NCBI GenBank assembly: GCA_035949055.1 | Contig: DASZIO010000057.1 | Span: 1-64,000, forward strand | Source of the DNA: Bog-756 sp035949055 | GTDB lineage: Bacteria > Actinomycetota > Acidimicrobiia > Acidimicrobiales > RAAP-2 | Direction: 5' to 3' | Length of the DNA: 64,000 bases | Shown here: positions 35,273 to 44,159 of the stretch, piece by piece | How positions within the stretch are numbered: the stretch's first letter is position 1 | Layout: every line of letters starts with the position of its first letter | Position numbers and translations under genes: made by a program | The notes under the pieces: model-generated | Told to the model about the DNA's origin: nothing | Seen by the model: only the letters and a program-made list of their open reading frames with translations | The model's database searches: none

Positions 35273-36867
35273 CGGCGGAGCGACCGGGCCAGGCCGGTGG
35301 GGCTCGCCTCGCGTGTAGTGGGGTCTCGGTCCGGTACGGAGGGTTGATGGCGGTCAACGATGTCGAGATCGCCGTCCCCCCGGCTGAGCTCGTGGGCCTG
35401 GTGGGGCCAAATGGGGCCGGTAAGAGCACCTTGTTCGGCGTCCTCTCGGGCCTGGTCCGTCCCTTGAGCGGCAGCGTCCTCCTCAACGGTGAGGATGTCA
35501 CCCAGGCCTCACCCCAATTGCGAGCCGATCGGGGTCTCGCTCGCACATTCCAACACCCCGAGATCTTCGGGGGCCTGACCGTCCGCCAGCATCTGGTGCT
35601 CGCCCACCGGACTCGCGTCGCCAAGAGCCGGATATGGTCCGACCTCTTCACCCTGGGAAGCCTCCGACCAACCGACCCGGATGAGACGGCGGCTGTCGAT
35701 GATCTGATCGACTCGCTGGGCCTGGGCCCGGTGGCCGATCGCTTCGCCCTGGGCCTACCGCTCGGGATGTCTCGGCTTGTCGAACTGGGGCGCGCCCTGG
35801 CTACGTCACCAACCGTGCTCCTGCTCGATGAGCCCTCCTCCGGTCTCGACTCGACAGAGACAGGCGAATTCGAGGGGACGCTTCGACGGATCGCCCGCGA
35901 CCGCGGCATCTCGGTCCTGATCGTCGAGCATGACGTCGAGCTCGTCATGCGCCTGTGTCCCGCCATGTACGTATTGGACTTCGGCGTCCTCATCGCCCAC
36001 GGAACCCCGGACGAGATCCGCCGGAACCCGCAGGTTCGGGCGGCATACCTCGGCGAAGAGGCATCACCGGGCAGTGATGACGGACGCACGCGTCCGGGAC
36101 GGACCATAGGCGGCGCCACCGAGGGGGACACCGACGAGGTGCGACCGCCAACACTCATCGTCGAGAATCTCTGCGTCCGCTATGGGCCGGCCGTGGCGGT
36201 CTCTGACGCTTCCTTCAGCATCGAACGCGGGCAGGCTCTCGCCCTTCTCGGTCCCAACGGAGCCGGAAAGAGCAGCCTGGCGCGGTCAATCTCCGGTCTT
36301 ATCCCGGCCGCGGCCGGGAGCGTCGCGTTGAGTGGCCGGGACATCACTGCCGCCACGCCGTACCAGATCCGCCGGGCTGGGGTGATTCATCTGCCCGAGG
36401 GTCGGGGAGTGTTCCGGAGGCTCTCGGTGATCGACAACTTGCGGATGGCGACCGCGGTGCTGCACGGTCGACAGGCCCGGCGCGACGCCATCGATCTGGC
36501 CTTCGAGCTCTTTCCCGCCCTTGCCGAACGGCGCCGACAGATGGCGGGAGATCTCTCGGGGGGCGAGCAGCAAATGCTCTCGTTGGCGCGGGGGCTCGCC
36601 ACAGCTCCCACACTCCTAATCGCTGACGAGCTCTCTCTCGGGCTCGCTCCGATACTCGTCGACTCGGTCTTCGAGGGACTCGCTCGAGCCCGGGAGTCGG
36701 GCGTGACGGTGCTGATGATCGAGCAGTACGTCCATCGGGCCTTGGCATTCGCCGACCAGTGCGTCGTGCTACAACGTGGCCAGGTTGTGTGGCAAGGCGG
36801 GACCGGCACGATGGACGAGGACCTCCTTCGGCACTATCTCGGTGAATCGATGACCGCGGTTCCATGA
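35269..36867 (+). CDS. Fused LivG-LivF double ATPase of the ABC importer
   Basis: The protein is 532 aa from ATG 35269, which overlaps the permease stop by 4 bases. Domain 1 (1-250): Walker A VGPNGAGKST at 46-54, a LivG-type signature with atypical LGMSRLVELGRAL, and Walker B VLLLDEPSSGLD. Domain 2 (about 290-532): Walker A LGPNGAGKSS near 328-335, signature LSGGEQQ, Walker B LLIADELSLGLAP. A linker rich in Gly/Asp/Thr joins them. It powers uptake through the fused permease. Fusion of both ATPases mirrors fusion of both permeases. Confidence 0.92.
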   Translation: MTAERPGQAGGARLACSGVSVRYGGLMAVNDVEIAVPPAELVGLVGPNGAGKSTLFGVLSGLVRPLSGSVLLNGEDVTQASPQLRADRGLARTFQHPEIFGGLTVRQHLVLAHRTRVAKSRIWSDLFTLGSLRPTDPDETAAVDDLIDSLGLGPVADRFALGLPLGMSRLVELGRALATSPTVLLLDEPSSGLDSTETGEFEGTLRRIARDRGISVLIVEHDVELVMRLCPAMYVLDFGVLIAHGTPDEIRRNPQVRAAYLGEEASPGSDDGRTRPGRTIGGATEGDTDEVRPPTLIVENLCVRYGPAVAVSDASFSIERGQALALLGPNGAGKSSLARSISGLIPAAAGSVALSGRDITAATPYQIRRAGVIHLPEGRGVFRRLSVIDNLRMATAVLHGRQARRDAIDLAFELFPALAERRRQMAGDLSGGEQQMLSLARGLATAPTLLIADELSLGLAPILVDSVFEGLARARESGVTVLMIEQYVHRALAFADQCVVLQRGQVVWQGGTGTMDEDLLRHYLGESMTAVP

Positions 36868-36909
36868 AGCGATATACCCATTAGAGACCCGCTTACAGAA
36901 AGAGGCATC

Positions 36910-38169
36910 ATGCCCCCACACAAGAAGAAGTTCCTCGCAGCTGGACTGTCGTGCACCGTCCTGCTGGTCCTGGCTGGATGCAGCAGCAATAGCACCAGCG
37001 CCGGAACGTCGAGCACGACCACGGGAGCCAGCACGGGCGGGGGGAGCTCCAAAACGATCACCGTCGGTGTGCTGACGGATCAGACCGGCCTCGCCTCGTC
37101 TGAATTCGCCACGGCTGCCGCCGGCGTCAAGGCAGGTGTCGGGGTGGCCGGCACCGAGGGGTATCACATCAAGTACGTCGTGGGGGACACCAACTCGAGC
37201 CCGGCCGGTGCGCTCTCTGCCGCCCAGAAACTGGTGGAGCAGGATCACGTCTTCGCCGTGCTCGGCCTCTCCTCGCTCACGTTCTCGGCCTCGAATTACC
37301 TCACCGCCCAGGGCATTCCCGTGGTCGGGGCATCCTTCGACGGGCCCGAGTGGTTGTCTCCCAAGAGCTACAACATGTTCTCGGTCATCGGAAACCTGGA
37401 CTACACGAAGGTGACGACCACGACCGGCGTCTTCATGAAGAGCAAGGGCGTCACGAACCTCGGGGCCCTCGGGTACTCGATCTCGCCGAGCTCGGCTGCC
37501 GCCGCCAGGGCCGCCGGTGTCTCCGCACAGGCGCAAGGTATCCAGGCCGGCTACATCAACGACAGCTTTCCGTTCGGCGGAACGAACGTGGCGCCGGTGG
37601 CCCTGGCCATGAAGAGCGCCGGGGTGAACGGGGTCAACCTCAATGTCGATCCGAACACCGCGTTCTCGCTGGTGGCCGCCCTTAAACAGCAGGGTGTCAA
37701 CCTCAAGGTGGCCCTGCTTCCCACCGGGTACGGCGGTGACCTGATCAACTCGGGACCGGCGGCGATACAGGCCGCTCAGGGTGACTATTTCCTGTCTACC
37801 TTCGAGCCGATCGAGATGCACACCGCGGCGACGCAGGCGATTCAGAGTGCGTTCGCTACCTACGCCGGCATCCACAACGATCCGACCTTCGCCCAGTACC
37901 TCGGTTACCTTTCGGTGGGTGGCCTCGTCCTGGGACTCCAGAAGGCCGGGGCGAACCCGACACAGAGCTCGGTCATCAATGCCCTCTCCCACATAACCAA
38001 CTACGACGCCGCCGGTCTGTGGGGCGGCCACCAGACGGTCGACTGGAGTCAGCGTCCGATGGGTGAGACGCAGTGCTACTGGGTCACCAAACTCTCGGGA
38101 TCGACCTTTCATCTGGTCTCAGGGTCCATTCCGATCTGCGGCACCATCATCCCCGGCAAGAGCGTCTAG
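36910..38169 (+). CDS. Substrate-binding lipoprotein of the ABC importer
   Basis: The protein is 419 aa with AGAGG before ATG. Residues 1-23 are a lipoprotein signal peptide with lipobox LAGC (21-24), followed by a Ser/Thr/Gly-rich tether. The mature part is a type I periplasmic-binding fold of the LivK/Peripla_BP_6 type: ITVGVLTDQTGLASSEFATAAAGVKAGV, then VVGDTNSSPAGALSAAQKLVEQDHVFAVLG. It hands ligand to the fused permease/ATPase encoded directly upstream. The ligand is unknown; in a catabolic island an organic acid is likelier than an amino acid. Confidence 0.92.
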   Translation: MPPHKKKFLAAGLSCTVLLVLAGCSSNSTSAGTSSTTTGASTGGGSSKTITVGVLTDQTGLASSEFATAAAGVKAGVGVAGTEGYHIKYVVGDTNSSPAGALSAAQKLVEQDHVFAVLGLSSLTFSASNYLTAQGIPVVGASFDGPEWLSPKSYNMFSVIGNLDYTKVTTTTGVFMKSKGVTNLGALGYSISPSSAAAARAAGVSAQAQGIQAGYINDSFPFGGTNVAPVALAMKSAGVNGVNLNVDPNTAFSLVAALKQQGVNLKVALLPTGYGGDLINSGPAAIQAAQGDYFLSTFEPIEMHTAATQAIQSAFATYAGIHNDPTFAQYLGYLSVGGLVLGLQKAGANPTQSSVINALSHITNYDAAGLWGGHQTVDWSQRPMGETQCYWVTKLSGSTFHLVSGSIPICGTIIPGKSV

Positions 38170-38206
38170 CTCGAAACCACGATGAGTCGTATTTGACAGT
38201 CGGGCC

Positions 38207-38245
38207 GGCTAGTCAGTCGTCGGGAAAGAAGGCGACTGACTAGCC
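38207..38245. terminator. Strong bidirectional hairpin between importer and SDR genes
   Basis: A perfect 13-bp stem, GGCTAGTCAGTCG (38207-38219) and CGACTGACTAGCC (38233-38245), encloses a 13-nt loop. It sits 38 bp after the lipoprotein stop and covers the TAG stop (38240-38242) of the convergent SDR gene. There is no clean T-tract on either side. It could terminate transcription or protect both 3' ends. Confidence 0.7.
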
Positions 38246-39007
38246 CAGGTGCCGAGGAGCGACGGTGATGGACGGGACGCTGGTGCCGGCGTCGTAGCGC
38301 AGCACGGTGTCCACCGCGTGGACCAGTTCCTCGACCGCCAGGAGTGATCCGCTCAGGTAGTTGCGGGTCGACCAGATGGGCGCCATCTGTGCGGCCAGCT
38401 CGGGGTCCCAGCCGGAAGCGAACTCGGTCATCGAGTGACCCTCTCCTCCGGCGCAGTCGCCCACGGTCACCCGGGTGAAGCCGATGCCGGGGTGTTCGGC
38501 GCGCCAGGCGTCGATCAACCGCTCGAGCGCGGCCTTGCTGACGATGTAGGCGCCGAGGCCGGGCCACGGTGGCGTCGATGTGGCGCTGACGGATGACAGA
38601 TAGGCGGCGACCCCTCCGGAGGCAGCGAGATGGGGAACGGCCGCGGACGTGACCAAAGCCGCCCCCACCACGTTGGTGTCGAGCACCAGCCGCCAGGTGG
38701 CGGCGTCGACGTCGACCAGGCGGCCCAGGGGCCCCGTCGCGGTGGCGTAGACCAGGGCGTCGATCCCCCCGAGGGCCCTCGACGCCTCGGCGACGGCGTC
38801 CCGGCACGAGGTTTCGTCGGTGACGTCGCACCGGATGGCGACAGCACCGTTCCCGGCTTCCGAGGCTGCCTCGTTGAGCCGGTCGAGCCGGCGGGCGAGG
38901 AGGGCGACGTGGTGACCGCGTTCGGCCAGGCCGGTTCCGAGGCACCGGCCCAGTCCGCTGGATGCGCCGACCACCACGGTCCGCAGCTGTTCGTCCGGCG
39001 CGCGCAT
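38240..39007 (-). CDS. Short-chain dehydrogenase/reductase (SDR)
   Basis: The protein is 255 aa. ATG 39007 overlaps the upstream P450 stop by one base (TGATG). The cofactor motif VVGASSGLG ends near residue 20, followed by LLARRLDRLNE, whose Arg residues favour NADP. YLSSVSAT supplies Ser and AYIVSKAALERL the Tyr-Lys pair near residue 150. The C-terminal half lacks the usual VDGG closing motif. Coupled to a P450, it probably oxidises the newly made alcohol or reduces a ketone on the same scaffold. Confidence 0.85.
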   Translation of the reverse strand: MRAPDEQLRTVVVGASSGLGRCLGTGLAERGHHVALLARRLDRLNEAASEAGNGAVAIRCDVTDETSCRDAVAEASRALGGIDALVYATATGPLGRLVDVDAATWRLVLDTNVVGAALVTSAAVPHLAASGGVAAYLSSVSATSTPPWPGLGAYIVSKAALERLIDAWRAEHPGIGFTRVTVGDCAGGEGHSMTEFASGWDPELAAQMAPIWSTRNYLSGSLLAVEELVHAVDTVLRYDAGTSVPSITVAPRHLG

Positions 39008-40215
39008 CACAAAGGTGTTATCACGGGCAGGCACTCCCACCCGCGGACGGTCGACGTCCTGGCCTGAACGGCATGGTCCCAGTCGACGTCCCAGGTCGGG
39101 AAGCGCCGGAGGACCTCGTCGAGGGCGATCCGGCCTTCGAGCCGCGCCAGGGCCGCGCCCAGGCAGAAGTGGATGCCGTACCCGAAGCTGAGATGGTGGG
39201 CGATCCGGCGATGGATGTCGAACCGCTCGCCGTCCGGGAACTTGCGGTCGTCCCGGTTGGCCGACGCGTTGAGCAGGAGCATCACGCTGCCCTCGGGCAC
39301 GACGGCACCGTGATGCTCGACCTCCTTGGCCACATAGCGGGCCTGCACCGGTGACGGGGCCTCGAAGCGCAGCAGCTCCTCGATGGTGTTGGTGACGAGG
39401 CTGCGGTCCTCGGCTATCTCGCGGCGTTGGTCGGGATGGTCGGCGAGCACCTTGCCGGTCCACCCGATGAGCCGGGTGGTCGTCTCGTTCCCGGCCGCGG
39501 CCAGCAGGTTGACGTAGTTGAGCACCTCTTCCCGCGCCAGCCGACGGTGCACTCCGTCCGCGTCCTCGAACTCGGCCTGCAGGAGCTCGGTCATCAGGTC
39601 GTCGGACGGGTGCTTCGACCGCCAGTCGATGTACTCCTCGAACTCGCTCCCCGGTTCCGCCTGGCTCTCGAAGGTGGCACTGACGTCCGGCATAGAGCTC
39701 TCCTGGAGGCGGAGACCGTCATCGATCCGGTCACGAATCGCCTCCTGGTCGCTCTCGGGAATGCCGAGGAGCATGCCGATCGTGCGCATGGGCATCTGTG
39801 CCCCCAGATCCTTGATGAAGTCGAACCCGCCCGAGCCGATGAGCGGGTCGAGAGACCGGGCGCAGAAGTCGCGCACCTGGGGCTCGATGGCCGCCACCTT
39901 CCGCGGCGTGAACACGCGGGAGAGCAAGCCACGATGGGCATCGTGAGCGGGCGGGTCCTCGAAGATGATCGACCCCGGCGGCATCTCCATTCCGCTCCTG
40001 ATGATCTCTAGGAGGGTGCCGCGACTCGAGATGTAGGTCCTCCAGTCGATCAGGCATGGCTCGACGTCATCGAACCTGCTCAACGCATAGAAGTCGTACT
40101 GCTCGTTGTAGTAGAGGGGCAGCTCGTCCCGGAGTCGTTTCCACACCGGATAGGGATCGGAATCGATCTCGAAGTCGTAGGGGTCGTAGTGGACATCGGG
40201 CGACGTCGCCGTCAT
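39007..40215 (-). CDS. Cytochrome P450
   Basis: The protein is 402 aa. The N-terminus is soluble (YDPYDFEIDSDPYPVWKRLRDELPL). The I-helix reads LAAAGNETTTR, ExxR is EELLR, and the haem Cys351 lies in FGYGIHFCLG. ALARLEG follows as in class I bacterial P450s. The same family is represented by the ruined copy at 21594-22006. It forms a two-gene operon with the SDR, overlapping by one base. The electron donor must be supplied in trans. Confidence 0.92.
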   Translation of the reverse strand: MTATSPDVHYDPYDFEIDSDPYPVWKRLRDELPLYYNEQYDFYALSRFDDVEPCLIDWRTYISSRGTLLEIIRSGMEMPPGSIIFEDPPAHDAHRGLLSRVFTPRKVAAIEPQVRDFCARSLDPLIGSGGFDFIKDLGAQMPMRTIGMLLGIPESDQEAIRDRIDDGLRLQESSMPDVSATFESQAEPGSEFEEYIDWRSKHPSDDLMTELLQAEFEDADGVHRRLAREEVLNYVNLLAAAGNETTTRLIGWTGKVLADHPDQRREIAEDRSLVTNTIEELLRFEAPSPVQARYVAKEVEHHGAVVPEGSVMLLLNASANRDDRKFPDGERFDIHRRIAHHLSFGYGIHFCLGAALARLEGRIALDEVLRRFPTWDVDWDHAVQARTSTVRGWECLPVITPL

Positions 40216-40280
40216 GGGCTTCCCCCTCGTCGGTGGACCGGTGATCCGGAGAGTTTCGCCATCATACGAATGGAAGTAAC

Positions 40281-40286
40281 ATTATA
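40281..40286 (-). promoter_or_regulatory. -10 box for the P450-SDR operon
   Basis: On the minus strand TATAAT, a rare perfect match in this GC-rich DNA, lies 66 nt before the P450 start. The -35 region is not clear. The surrounding AT-rich stretch 40258-40310 also contains two direct copies of ATACGA 20 bp apart (40264 and 40284) and the dyad AGAA-TGACG-TTCT, possible operator elements shared with the divergent luciferase-like gene. Confidence 0.45.
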
Positions 40287-40333
40287 CGATTCAAGAATGA
40301 CGTTCTCATAAAGGTTCGCCAAGGAGACCCTGG

Positions 40334-41296
40334 ATGCGCATCGGCGTGATGATCGGACCCGAACGGGGCCGGTATGCGACCAAAGTCGAGCGCCTGCGAG
40401 CCGATGCCCGATGGGCCGAGGAGGCCGGCCTGGCCTCGGTGTGGGTGCCGCAGATCCCCGACGAGTTCGACGCGTTGACGGCGTCGACCCTGGTGGGAGA
40501 GGTGACCACCCGGATCGAGGTGGGGACGGCCGTGGTGCCCGTCCAGCCCCGCCACCCGGTGGCCCTGGCCCAGGCGGCACTGTCGGTCCAGGCGGTGCTC
40601 GGCGGCCGCCTGAGCCTGGGGCTCGGCGTGTCCCATCACTGGATCGTCAAGGACATGCTGGGACTGGAGTACGACCACCCCGCCCTCACCATGCGCTCCT
40701 ATCTCGACGTGCTCGACGCGGCCTTCGCGGGCCCGGGCCCGGTCGACGTCGAGAACGAGCTGTTCCGGGTCCACAACCCGCTCGACATCACCGATGTCCG
40801 ACCGACCCCCGTCCTGATTGCCGCCCTGGGTCCCCGGATGCTCCGCCTGGCCGGGGAACGGACCGACGGGACGATCCTCTGGATGGCCGATGAGCGAGCG
40901 ATCGCCACCCACATCGTCCCCCACATCAACGGTGCCGCGGCGGCGGCCGGCCGCCCCCGGCCCCGGGTGGTCGCCGGCATCCCGGTGTGCCTGTGCCGCG
41001 ATGACGAGGTCGATGCCGCCGTCGAACGGACCAACCGGATTCTGGCCGAGGCCGAGGTGTCACCGAACTATCAGCGCCTTCTCGACATGGGTGATGCCCG
41101 AAACGTCGGCGACATCCTCGCCGCCGGGAGCCAGTCGACCATCGAAAAGCGGCTCCGGGCCTTCGCCGACGCCGGCGTCACCGACCTCTCGGTCCGGGTG
41201 GTCCCGGTCGGAGAGGACCGCGACGCCCTCATTGCTTCCATGCGCCGCACCCGGGACCTCCTCGCCTCCTCCGGCGGTTCGTTCGAGCCGGCCTGA
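40334..41296 (+). CDS. LLM-class oxidoreductase, probably F420-dependent
   Basis: The protein is 320 aa from ATG 40334, with AAGGAG upstream. Luciferase-like TIM barrel: MRIGVMIGPERGRYATKVERLRADARWAEEAGLASVWVPQIP, then RIEVGTAVVPVQPRHPVALAQAALSVQ and RLSLGLGVSHHWIVKDMLGL. The compact form and VPQIPDEFDALT segment match the group annotated as F420-dependent oxidoreductases in mycobacteria. It is divergent from the P450 and leads the set frameshifted amidohydrolase, acyl-CoA ligase, CaiB. It likely reduces a C=C or C=O bond of a pathway intermediate. Confidence 0.88.
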   Translation: MRIGVMIGPERGRYATKVERLRADARWAEEAGLASVWVPQIPDEFDALTASTLVGEVTTRIEVGTAVVPVQPRHPVALAQAALSVQAVLGGRLSLGLGVSHHWIVKDMLGLEYDHPALTMRSYLDVLDAAFAGPGPVDVENELFRVHNPLDITDVRPTPVLIAALGPRMLRLAGERTDGTILWMADERAIATHIVPHINGAAAAAGRPRPRVVAGIPVCLCRDDEVDAAVERTNRILAEAEVSPNYQRLLDMGDARNVGDILAAGSQSTIEKRLRAFADAGVTDLSVRVVPVGEDRDALIASMRRTRDLLASSGGSFEPA

Positions 41297-41374
41297 CCCA
41301 TGAAGTCCGACGTCGCGGGCCAACGAACCCGATTCGTGTCCGAGTACCCCGACAGCCTGAGGGAGGAGTAGCCC

Positions 41375-42570
41375 ATGGCCACAGACCTTGTCGATTGCCC
41401 GGTGTTCGATGCCGACAACCACCTCTACGAGACCAGGGAAGCGCTCACCAGGCATCTGCCTGACCGCTACCGCGGGGCGATCGAGTACGTCGAGGTGCGG
41501 GGCCGCACCAAAATCCTGGTCCGGGGCCAGGTGAGCGAGTACATCCCGAACCCGACGTTCGACGTGGTGGCCAGGCCCGGCGCCCAGGAGGACTACTTCC
41601 GCCGGGGAAACCCGAGGGCAAGAGCCGGCGCGAGATCTTCGGCGAGCCCATGCGCAGCCCCCCGGCTTTTCGGGAGCCGGCACCGCGCCTCGAGCTCATG
41701 GACGAGCAGGGCATCGACCGGGCCCTGATGTTCCCGACGTTGGCCAGCCTGGTCGAGGAGCGGATGCGCGACGACCCGGACATGATGCACGCCGTCATCC
41801 ATGCCTTGAACGAGTGGATCTACGAGACCTGGAGGTTCGACTACGAGGGCCGCATCTTCGCCACTCCCGTCATCACCCTGCCCATCGTCGAGCGGGCCAT
41901 CGAGGAGCTCGAGTGGGTGGTGGAGCGAGGAGGCCGGGTCGTCCTCATCCGTCCGGCCCCGGTCCCCGGTTGCCGCGGCTCGCGCTCGTTCGGCCTGCCC
42001 GAATTCGACCCGTTCTGGCAGAAGGTGGTCGAGCACGACGTGCTGATCGCCATGCACTCGTCCGACAGTGGCTACGAGCGGTGCGCCAACGACTGGATGG
42101 GCAGCGACTCCGAGATGCTTCCGTTCCAACCCGAGGCCTTCCGCATGCTGCAGGCGTGGCGGCCGATCGAGGACTCGGTCTCCGCCCTTGTCTGCCACGG
42201 CGCCCTGTCCCGCTTCCCCCGGCTCAAGGTGGCCGTCATCGAAAACGGCAGCAGCTGGGTGGAGCCGCTCCTCAAGAACCTGGCCGACGTGTACAAGAAG
42301 ATGCCGCGGGACCTGCTCGAGGACCCGGTGGCCGTGGTGAAGCGCAACGTCTGCATCAGCCCGTTCTGGGAGGAGGACCTGGGCGCGCTGGCCGGCCTGG
42401 TGGGCGAGGGCCATGTCCTATTCGGCTCGGACTTCCCGCACCCGGAGGGACTGGCCCATACGGCGAGCTATGTCGATGAGCTGGCCGGCCTGCCCACCGA
42501 CACCGTGCGCAAGATCATGGGTGGGAACCTGGCCCGGCTCATGCGGGTCGACGACGTCGTGCTTCGATGA
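41375..42570 (+). pseudogene. Amidohydrolase_2 gene interrupted by a single-base frameshift
   Basis: The first frame (ATG 41375) encodes FDADNHLYETREALTRHLPDRYR, then EYIPNPTFDVVARPGAQEDYFRRGNP. The second resumes EGKSRREIFGEPMRSPPAFREPAPRLELMDEQGIDRALMFPT and runs intact to 42570. The join is the CCC at 41611-41613: one more base restores GNPEGKSRRE, the family sequence. Metal-site residues D-x-N-H, AMHSSDSGY, and FGSDFPHPEG survive. Everything except this one base is well conserved, so this is either very recent inactivation or a sequencing error. It is coupled (ATGA) to the ligase. Confidence 0.85.
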
Positions 42571-44159
42571 CCCCGGTCCTCCCGGCGAACACGGTCCCGG
42601 GCCTGGCCGAGGCGGCCGGCCGCTTCCGTGACCGCCTGGCCGTCGACGACGGCAACTCGCAGATCACCTATCCCGAGCTGTTGGAGATGTCCCGCCGATT
42701 CGGGGCCGCCCTTGTGGCCTCCGGCGTCGAGCCGGGCGACCGGGTGGCGGTCTGGGCCCCGAACTGCGCCCAGTGGGTGGTCACCCTGCTCGGACTGGCG
42801 CAGGCCGGCGCGGTCCTCGTCCCCGTCAACACCCGGTTCAAGGGTGGCGAGGCCGCCGATGTCCTGGCCCGCAGCCGGGCTCGGGTTCTCGTCACCGTGG
42901 CCGGTTTCCTCGACGCCGACTATGTCGGCATGCTGGAGTCGACCGGGTCCTCCCTCCCCGACCTGCAGACGACGGTCGTGGCCACCGGCGGGGTCCCGCC
43001 GGGGACGCTCGGGTGGGACGAGTTCCTGGCCCGTGCCACCGAGGTCGGACGCCGAGAGGTCGAGCGGCGTGGCGTCGCGGTTCGGGGGTCGGACGTGGCC
43101 GACATCCTCTTCACGTCGGGAACGACCGGCGCCCCCAAGGGGGTGGTCATGACCCACAGCCGGACCGTACGGGTCGCCACCGACTGGGTCGAGATGACTG
43201 GTCTGGGTCCGGACGACCGGTACCTGATGGTCAACCCCTACTTCCACATGTTCGGGCTCAAGGCCGGGATCCTGGCCTGCCTGGCCAGCGGAGCGACGAT
43301 GTTGCCCGAGGCCGTCTTCGACGTCGACCACGTCCTCGCCCGGGTGGAGGGGGAGCGGGTCACCGTGCTGCCGGGCCCACCGACCCTCTACCAGGCCATG
43401 CTCGACCACCCGGGCATCGGCGGCACCGACCTGTCGAGCCTTCGGGTGGCGGTCACCGGTGCCGCCGACATCCCGGTCGAGCTCATCCGCCGCATGCAGA
43501 CAGAGCTGCCCTTCTCGGTCCTCATCACCGGCTACGGCTTGACCGAAGCGGGCACCGCGACCAGCACGTCGCCCGGTGACGATCCCGAGACCATCGCCAC
43601 CACCGTGGGGCGGCCCCGTCCCGGCTTCGACGTTCGCCTGGTCGACGACGACGCCCGGGCCGTGCCGGCCGGGCAACCCGGCGAGATCCTCCTCCGGGGC
43701 GGCAGCGTCATGTCGCACTACCTCGACGACGCCGAGTCGACCGCCTCGGTCCTCCTCCCGGATGGTTGGCTGCGAACCGGTGATCTCGGGATGATCGACG
43801 GGTCGGGACACCTACGGATCGTCGGCCGCACCAAGGACATGTTCATCGTCGGCGGGTTCAACGCCTACCCGGCCGAGATCGAGAACCTGCTCCTCGCCCA
43901 CCCGGCCGTCCGCCAGGCCGCCGTCATCGGTGTGCCCGACGAACGGCTGGGGGAGGTCGGGATGGCCTTCCTGGTGGCCGACCCGGGGAGCGAACCCTCC
44001 GCATCCGACATCATCTCCTGGTCCCGTGACCACATGGCCAACTACAAGGTGCCGCGGCGGGTGGCGTTCGTCGACGAGCTGCCGTTGAACGCCACCGGCA
44101 AGGTCCACAAGGACGCACTGCGGGCCCGGGCGGCCGCCGCGCCGGCGGCGCCCCAGTGA
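42567..44159 (+). CDS. Acyl-CoA synthetase (FadD3-like AMP-forming ligase)
   Basis: The protein is 530 aa, starting inside the stop of the preceding gene (ATGA). ANL superfamily: the AMP-binding loop ILFTSGTTGAPKGVVMTH, the adenine motif GYGLTEAGTATS, the ribose Asp in GWLRTGDLG, the hinge in GRTKDMFIVGGFNAYPAEIE and the C-terminal catalytic Lys in LNATGKVHKDAL. The sequence (PANTVPGLAEAAGRFRDRLAV) recalls FadD3, which activates the steroid CD-ring acid HIP. A ring-containing propionate-type substrate is a fair guess and not proven. A CaiB gene overlaps its stop. Confidence 0.9.
   Translation: MTPVLPANTVPGLAEAAGRFRDRLAVDDGNSQITYPELLEMSRRFGAALVASGVEPGDRVAVWAPNCAQWVVTLLGLAQAGAVLVPVNTRFKGGEAADVLARSRARVLVTVAGFLDADYVGMLESTGSSLPDLQTTVVATGGVPPGTLGWDEFLARATEVGRREVERRGVAVRGSDVADILFTSGTTGAPKGVVMTHSRTVRVATDWVEMTGLGPDDRYLMVNPYFHMFGLKAGILACLASGATMLPEAVFDVDHVLARVEGERVTVLPGPPTLYQAMLDHPGIGGTDLSSLRVAVTGAADIPVELIRRMQTELPFSVLITGYGLTEAGTATSTSPGDDPETIATTVGRPRPGFDVRLVDDDARAVPAGQPGEILLRGGSVMSHYLDDAESTASVLLPDGWLRTGDLGMIDGSGHLRIVGRTKDMFIVGGFNAYPAEIENLLLAHPAVRQAAVIGVPDERLGEVGMAFLVADPGSEPSASDIISWSRDHMANYKVPRRVAFVDELPLNATGKVHKDALRARAAAAPAAPQ

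Noticed and set aside
36769..38112. 447-codon open frame opposite the lipoprotein receptor gene
   Set aside because: The plus strand has a lipobox and a complete binding-protein fold; the antisense frame lacks any motif.
42468..43811. 447-codon open frame opposite the acyl-CoA ligase
   Set aside because: Antisense shadow rich in Gly/Arg/Asp; the ligase has all ANL motifs.
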